From: CAYNWT01 sp964450955
GTDB lineage: Bacteria; Planctomycetota; Planctomycetia; Planctomycetales; Planctomycetaceae
Direction of reading: 5' to 3'
Assembly (NCBI GenBank): GCA_964450955.1
Contig: CAYVFI010000001.1
Span: 248,001 to 312,000 of the forward strand
DNA: 64,000 nucleotides
Shown here: one piece after another, positions 60,629 through 64,000 of the stretch
Numbering within the stretch: the first letter of the stretch is position 1
How the letters are laid out: every line of letters starts with the position of its first letter
The notes under the pieces: model-generated
Databases searched by the model: none
What the model was told of the DNA's origin: nothing
What the model saw: only the letters and a program-made list of their open reading frames with translations
Position numbers and translations under genes: made by a program

Positions 60629-60661
60629 CGCGGATGAGACTTATTCTTGTCCGCGTTTTTT
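60629..60661 (+). terminator. Intrinsic terminator
   Basis: Stem CGCGGA/TCCGCG (60629-60634 and 60650-60655), partly extendable inward, followed by six T residues. It closes the transcript of the helical exported protein. Confidence 0.7.
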
Positions 60662-60787
60662 CTTGCGCAAGTGATTACAACCGGGCTGGCCTCGCGGGAA
60701 CAAGCCCAATGATTCTCCTCACAGTGAACCCGCGTTGCATTTTGCTTAGACTGACGTGCCTGCTTTGGGTTCTTTGAGTACCACTTT

Positions 60788-62284
60788 ATGTTTCGCTCTC
60801 TGATTGTTGCCGTCACAATCGTGCTCCCCGCGATTTGTTACGCACAAGACGCCAAACCAAATATTCTGTTGATCCTGGTTGACGATCTCAAACCCGCCAT
60901 GGGTTGCTATGGCGACCCCATCGCGAAGACACCCAACCTCGACCGCCTCACCGCGCGAGGCATCCGGTTTGACAGCGCCTATTGCAATCAAGCCGTTTGT
61001 GCTCCGTCTCGATTCACACTGATGCTGGGTTCTCATTCCACATCAACCGGCCTGTACGGACTTGGCAGCCAACTGCGCGAACTGGTTCCGAACGCCGTCA
61101 CCATGCCACAGTATTTTGCGAAGCATGGCTACCGCACTGAATCGCTGGGCAAGGTGTTTCACATCGGTCACAGCAACAACGGAGACCCTGCTTCGTTTAG
61201 CGTGCCGCATTTTGCTGACAAGGTCATTGAATACCTGAACCCGGCCAGCACCAACGGCGGGAAGCTAACGCGTGAAGTCGCGTTGTTTACGAACCAAAAA
61301 CTCGGACAAATCAAATCACTCCCGCGCGGAGCCGCGTTTGAATCGCCTGACGTGCACGATAGCGATTACGCCGATGGACGCGTCGCGGCCGAAACCATGA
61401 AGCGTCTGCAAGCCGCAAAAAAGCGGCGCGAAGCAGATGGCACGCCGTTCTTCATCGCCGCCGGGTTTGTGCGACCACACATGCCGTTTAGTGCTCCAAA
61501 GAAGTACTGGGATCTATTCGACCCTGCGACATTGCCGATGCCGCAGTACGAACAGCATCCGCAAGGTTCTCCACAGGTCGCACGCAAGCGGGGTGGAGAA
61601 ATCAAGGCCTACAAGCCGGTTCCCATCGAAGGCCAGATTGGACCTGAACTCAAACGCAAACTGATTCATGGCTACTATGCCAGCACCGCATTCGTCGACG
61701 CACAAATCGGAAAAGTCATCGACGAACTGGACCGGCTAGAACTCTCACAGAACACAATCATCGTGGTGTGGGGCGATCATGGATTCCATCTTGGGGACCT
61801 TGGAATCTGGACCAAACACACAAATTACGAACAGGCCACACGTATCCCGATTGTCTTTGTCGCACCCGGCGTCACGAAACCCAACTCGTCAACAAAGCAA
61901 CTTGCCGAAAGCGTTGACATCTACCCAACGCTGACAGAACTCGCATCGCTACCGCTTCCCACGGGCCCACAACCGATCGACGGCAAGAGCCTGGTTCCGG
62001 TTCTCCGCGACCCCACCGCGCGGGTTCGGGACCATGCGTTTCATGCCTACCCGAAAAAACAACTTGGTCGAGCGATAAGAACACAGCGGTTCCGCTTCGT
62101 CGAATGGAAGACCCTCAACGACGATCAATCTGAAGTGGTCTACGAACTCTACGACTACAGTAACGGCCCGATAGAACGCACGAATGTTGCCGACAAATAC
62201 CCCAGCGTCATGGCAAGAATGAAATCCATCATCGCGACTTATCCGCAGCCAGCACGCCGCGGACGCAGGAAAGCTAAGAAATGA
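60788..62284 (+). CDS. Sulfatase, iduronate-2-sulfatase-like
   Basis: A 498-residue exported type I sulfatase. After the signal peptide (1-20) come NILLILVDDLKPAMGCYG (metal aspartates), TPNLDRL and the C71-A-P-S-R75 motif, in which the cysteine is converted to formylglycine. GKVFHIGH, GFVRPHMPF and WGDHGFHLGDLGIWTKHTNYEQATRIP are characteristic of iduronate-2-sulfatase-like enzymes (S1_7-type). It would remove sulfate from marine or animal polysaccharides. It overlaps the downstream dehydrogenase-type gene by 4 nt. Confidence 0.95.
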   Translation: MFRSLIVAVTIVLPAICYAQDAKPNILLILVDDLKPAMGCYGDPIAKTPNLDRLTARGIRFDSAYCNQAVCAPSRFTLMLGSHSTSTGLYGLGSQLRELVPNAVTMPQYFAKHGYRTESLGKVFHIGHSNNGDPASFSVPHFADKVIEYLNPASTNGGKLTREVALFTNQKLGQIKSLPRGAAFESPDVHDSDYADGRVAAETMKRLQAAKKRREADGTPFFIAAGFVRPHMPFSAPKKYWDLFDPATLPMPQYEQHPQGSPQVARKRGGEIKAYKPVPIEGQIGPELKRKLIHGYYASTAFVDAQIGKVIDELDRLELSQNTIIVVWGDHGFHLGDLGIWTKHTNYEQATRIPIVFVAPGVTKPNSSTKQLAESVDIYPTLTELASLPLPTGPQPIDGKSLVPVLRDPTARVRDHAFHAYPKKQLGRAIRTQRFRFVEWKTLNDDQSEVVYELYDYSNGPIERTNVADKYPSVMARMKSIIATYPQPARRGRRKAKK

Positions 62285-64000
62285 TTTGCCGCCCGGTGTG
62301 TCTCGCGCTATTGCTTTTGCTGGTTCAAACCGCAATCGGCGAAGCACAGGATGACTTCCCCGAAGTCCGCAACAACGAACGCGACACCACCGCACAGCCC
62401 ATGAGCGCTGCCGAAGCCGCGCAGAAGATGAAGGTTCCGCCAGGGTTTCGGGTCAGCGTCTTCGCGTCAGAACCGGAGGTTCAAAACCCGATCGGCATGG
62501 CGTGGGACGACAAAGGTCGCATGTGGGTGGCGGAAAACTTTACGTACTCCGACAGAACGCAGCGGTTCGATTTGTCACACCGTGACCGTGTGCTGATTTT
62601 CGAAGACACTGACAACGACGGCAAAGCCGACTCGCGCCGCGTCTTCACAGACAAAGTGCAAATGCTGACGAGCGTCGAAGTCGGCCGCGGCGGCGTGTGG
62701 TTAATGTGTCCGCCGCAGTTGTTGTTCATCCCGGATGCAGACCATGACGGTGTCGCTGATGGTCCGGCGGAAGTCGTACTGGATGGCTTTACCGTTGCGA
62801 AAAACAATTACCACAACTTTGCGAACGGTCTTAGCTGGGGACCAGACGGCTGGTTGTACGGACGCTGTGGTCACTCGTGCCCCGGGCAGTTGGGGGTTCC
62901 TGGAACGCCGGACAAACACCGAGTTCCAATCGATGGCGGAATTTGGCGATACCATCCCGAACGTAAAGTCGTGGAAGTACTTTGTCACGGAACCGTCAAC
63001 CCGTGGGGTCACGACTGGGACGCCAACGGCCAGCTGTTTTTCATCAACACAGTCATCGGCCACCTGTGGCACTGCATGCCCGGCGCGCATTTTCGGGAAT
63101 CGTTTGGCGAGAGCCCCAACCCTGACGTTTACGAACGTCTGGACATGATTGCAGACCACTACCACTTCGACACAACCGGCAATTGGCAGGCCAGTCGCGA
63201 CGGCAAAGCCAACCATCTGGGCGGCGGACACGCCCACATCGGTGCGATGATCTATCAGGGGCAACACTGGCCGGAAAAGTACCGCGACCGACTATTCACG
63301 CTCAACATGCACGGCCGCCGCACGAATATTGAACGGCTTGAACGCAAAGGTTCGGGCTATGTGGGCAAACACGAACCGGATGTGTTTCTTGCCGAAGATC
63401 CGTTCTTCCGCGGCATCGATGTTTCAACGGGCCCCGATGGGAATGTGTTCGTTCTAGACTGGAGCGACACCGGTGAGTGCCACGACCACACCGGAGTCCA
63501 CCGCACCAGCGGTCGCATTTACAAGATCAGCTACGGAGCACCACAAGAACCGACCACCGTTTCCAAACCGTCTTGCCTGGCCGGAGACGGCACGCTGCCG
63601 CAACTGTGGCGGAAATACCAGGCCGGCGAAACCACGCCCGAGATGCTGCGTTCGCTGCTCAACAATCCCAACGAACACGTGCGTGTCTGGGCCATCCGAT
63701 TGCTTACCGACACCTGGCCCATGGACACCATTCTCGGCCCGCTGCCAAACGCCACGTACCCCGACGAACCAACCACACGCAGCGAACTCATTCGACTGGC
63801 GCGCGAAGACAAATCCGGATTGGTGCACCTCACGCTGGCGTCCACACTGCAGCGCCTCCCGGTCGAACACCGCGCCGATCTGGCCGTCGAACTGGTCAGG
63901 CACAAACAACACGCCAACGATCGCGACCTGCCGTTGATGGTGTGGTTCGGACTGGCTCCCGTGGCCAACCACAACCCAATCGAACTGGTGAAAGTCGCCA
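62281..64000 (+). CDS. Membrane-bound-dehydrogenase-type propeller protein (3' end outside window)
   Basis: ATG at 62281 overlaps the sulfatase stop (ATGA), and the frame stays open to the window edge (573 codons). A signal peptide (about 1-23) precedes KVPPGFRVSVFASEPEV, WDDKGRMWVAENFTY, IFEDTDNDGKADS, ANGLSWGPDGWLYGRCGHS, GGIWRYHPERK, GHDWDANGQLFFINTVIGHLWH and PDGNVFVLDWSDTGECHDH, the same architecture as 37441-39885. HEAT-like repeats begin near residue 440. Family members usually end in a cytochrome c domain, which would lie beyond the window. Coupling to a sulfatase suggests a role in polysaccharide breakdown. Confidence 0.9.
   Translation, partial: MICRPVCLALLLLLVQTAIGEAQDDFPEVRNNERDTTAQPMSAAEAAQKMKVPPGFRVSVFASEPEVQNPIGMAWDDKGRMWVAENFTYSDRTQRFDLSHRDRVLIFEDTDNDGKADSRRVFTDKVQMLTSVEVGRGGVWLMCPPQLLFIPDADHDGVADGPAEVVLDGFTVAKNNYHNFANGLSWGPDGWLYGRCGHSCPGQLGVPGTPDKHRVPIDGGIWRYHPERKVVEVLCHGTVNPWGHDWDANGQLFFINTVIGHLWHCMPGAHFRESFGESPNPDVYERLDMIADHYHFDTTGNWQASRDGKANHLGGGHAHIGAMIYQGQHWPEKYRDRLFTLNMHGRRTNIERLERKGSGYVGKHEPDVFLAEDPFFRGIDVSTGPDGNVFVLDWSDTGECHDHTGVHRTSGRIYKISYGAPQEPTTVSKPSCLAGDGTLPQLWRKYQAGETTPEMLRSLLNNPNEHVRVWAIRLLTDTWPMDTILGPLPNATYPDEPTTRSELIRLAREDKSGLVHLTLASTLQRLPVEHRADLAVELVRHKQHANDRDLPLMVWFGLAPVANHNPIELVKVA

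Noticed and set aside
62701..63267. 188-codon minus-strand frame
   Set aside because: Antisense to the clearly coding dehydrogenase-type gene that continues to the window end.
1..64000. tRNA, rRNA, CRISPR array, prophage or intact IS element
   Set aside because: No cloverleaf-like blocks, conserved rRNA stretches, regularly spaced repeats, phage structural genes or transposase motifs were found by reading. A dedicated search could still find a divergent small RNA.

Overview
The window reads as a chromosomal segment of a planctomycete (phylum Planctomycetota), probably a marine or particle-associated heterotroph. The basis is the gene families: DUF1552 and DUF1585/1587/1588/1592 cytochrome-type proteins, TIGR02603-like haem-binding proteins with membrane-bound-dehydrogenase-like propellers, an iduronate-2-sulfatase-like sulfatase, a Ser/Thr kinase fused to a sulfatase-modifying-factor domain, and a planctomycete-type ECF sigma factor. 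No species is claimed. No rRNA, tRNA, CRISPR array or intact transposase was seen. One 10-N assembly gap is present at 2973-2982.

Left part (1-17.6 kb), regulation and small-molecule chemistry. A deoxyhypusine-synthase-like gene overlaps an agmatinase (polyamine metabolism) and converges on a GshB-like ATP-grasp ligase. Then come a BON protein and a PP2C phosphatase, both on the minus strand, facing csrA. csrA ends in a clear intrinsic terminator and is followed by a TrkA-C membrane protein and a large hybrid histidine kinase. On the minus strand is a two-gene defence-like module, an OLD-like AAA/TOPRIM ATPase overlapping an m5C DNA methyltransferase. Next is a tight minus-strand operon: an NtrC-type sigma54 activator, an ATP-grasp ligase, an AspA/AstE-type metallo-hydrolase and a second GshB-like ATP-grasp. 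Two divergent DksA/TraR-type zinc-finger genes follow. Sigma54-type -24/-12 matches lie in front of the PP2C gene, csrA and both DksA-like genes, which suggests a local sigma54 regulon around the activator.

Middle part (17.6-32.5 kb), decay and signalling. 17.8-22 kb is a graveyard: a frameshifted DUF1552 remnant, a sialidase-like gene cut by an in-frame TGA, a truncated cytochrome-type gene, and minus-strand relics of an HTH protein and a haem-oxygenase-like protein. A 1,676-residue kinase-FGE fusion follows. Next is a cluster of FeeM-like N-acyl-amino-acid-synthase/GNAT genes with an ICMT-type methyltransferase and a chimeric relic. An ECF sigma factor closes the region.

Right part (32.5-64 kb), envelope and catabolism. 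It begins with two divergent-from-nothing minus-strand operons: DUF1552 plus DUF1592-type cytochrome, and haem protein plus dehydrogenase-type propeller. Smaller genes follow: a DUF533/TerB-like Gly-rich protein with a strong terminator, two tandem ankyrin proteins, an AHSA1-like protein, a deaminase, an NHL propeller, a DUF3817 membrane protein and a 2OG-Fe(II) oxygenase. Then come a CSLREA/Calx-beta/RTX surface protein, a stand-alone M41 peptidase domain, a Big_2/LVIVD protein coupled to a YVTN-like propeller, a GT2 glycosyltransferase, a helical secreted protein, and a sulfatase overlapping a dehydrogenase-type gene that runs off the window. Two copies of a ~68-bp palindromic element (44995-45062 and 49180-49247) are present; the first is embedded in frame in an ankyrin gene.
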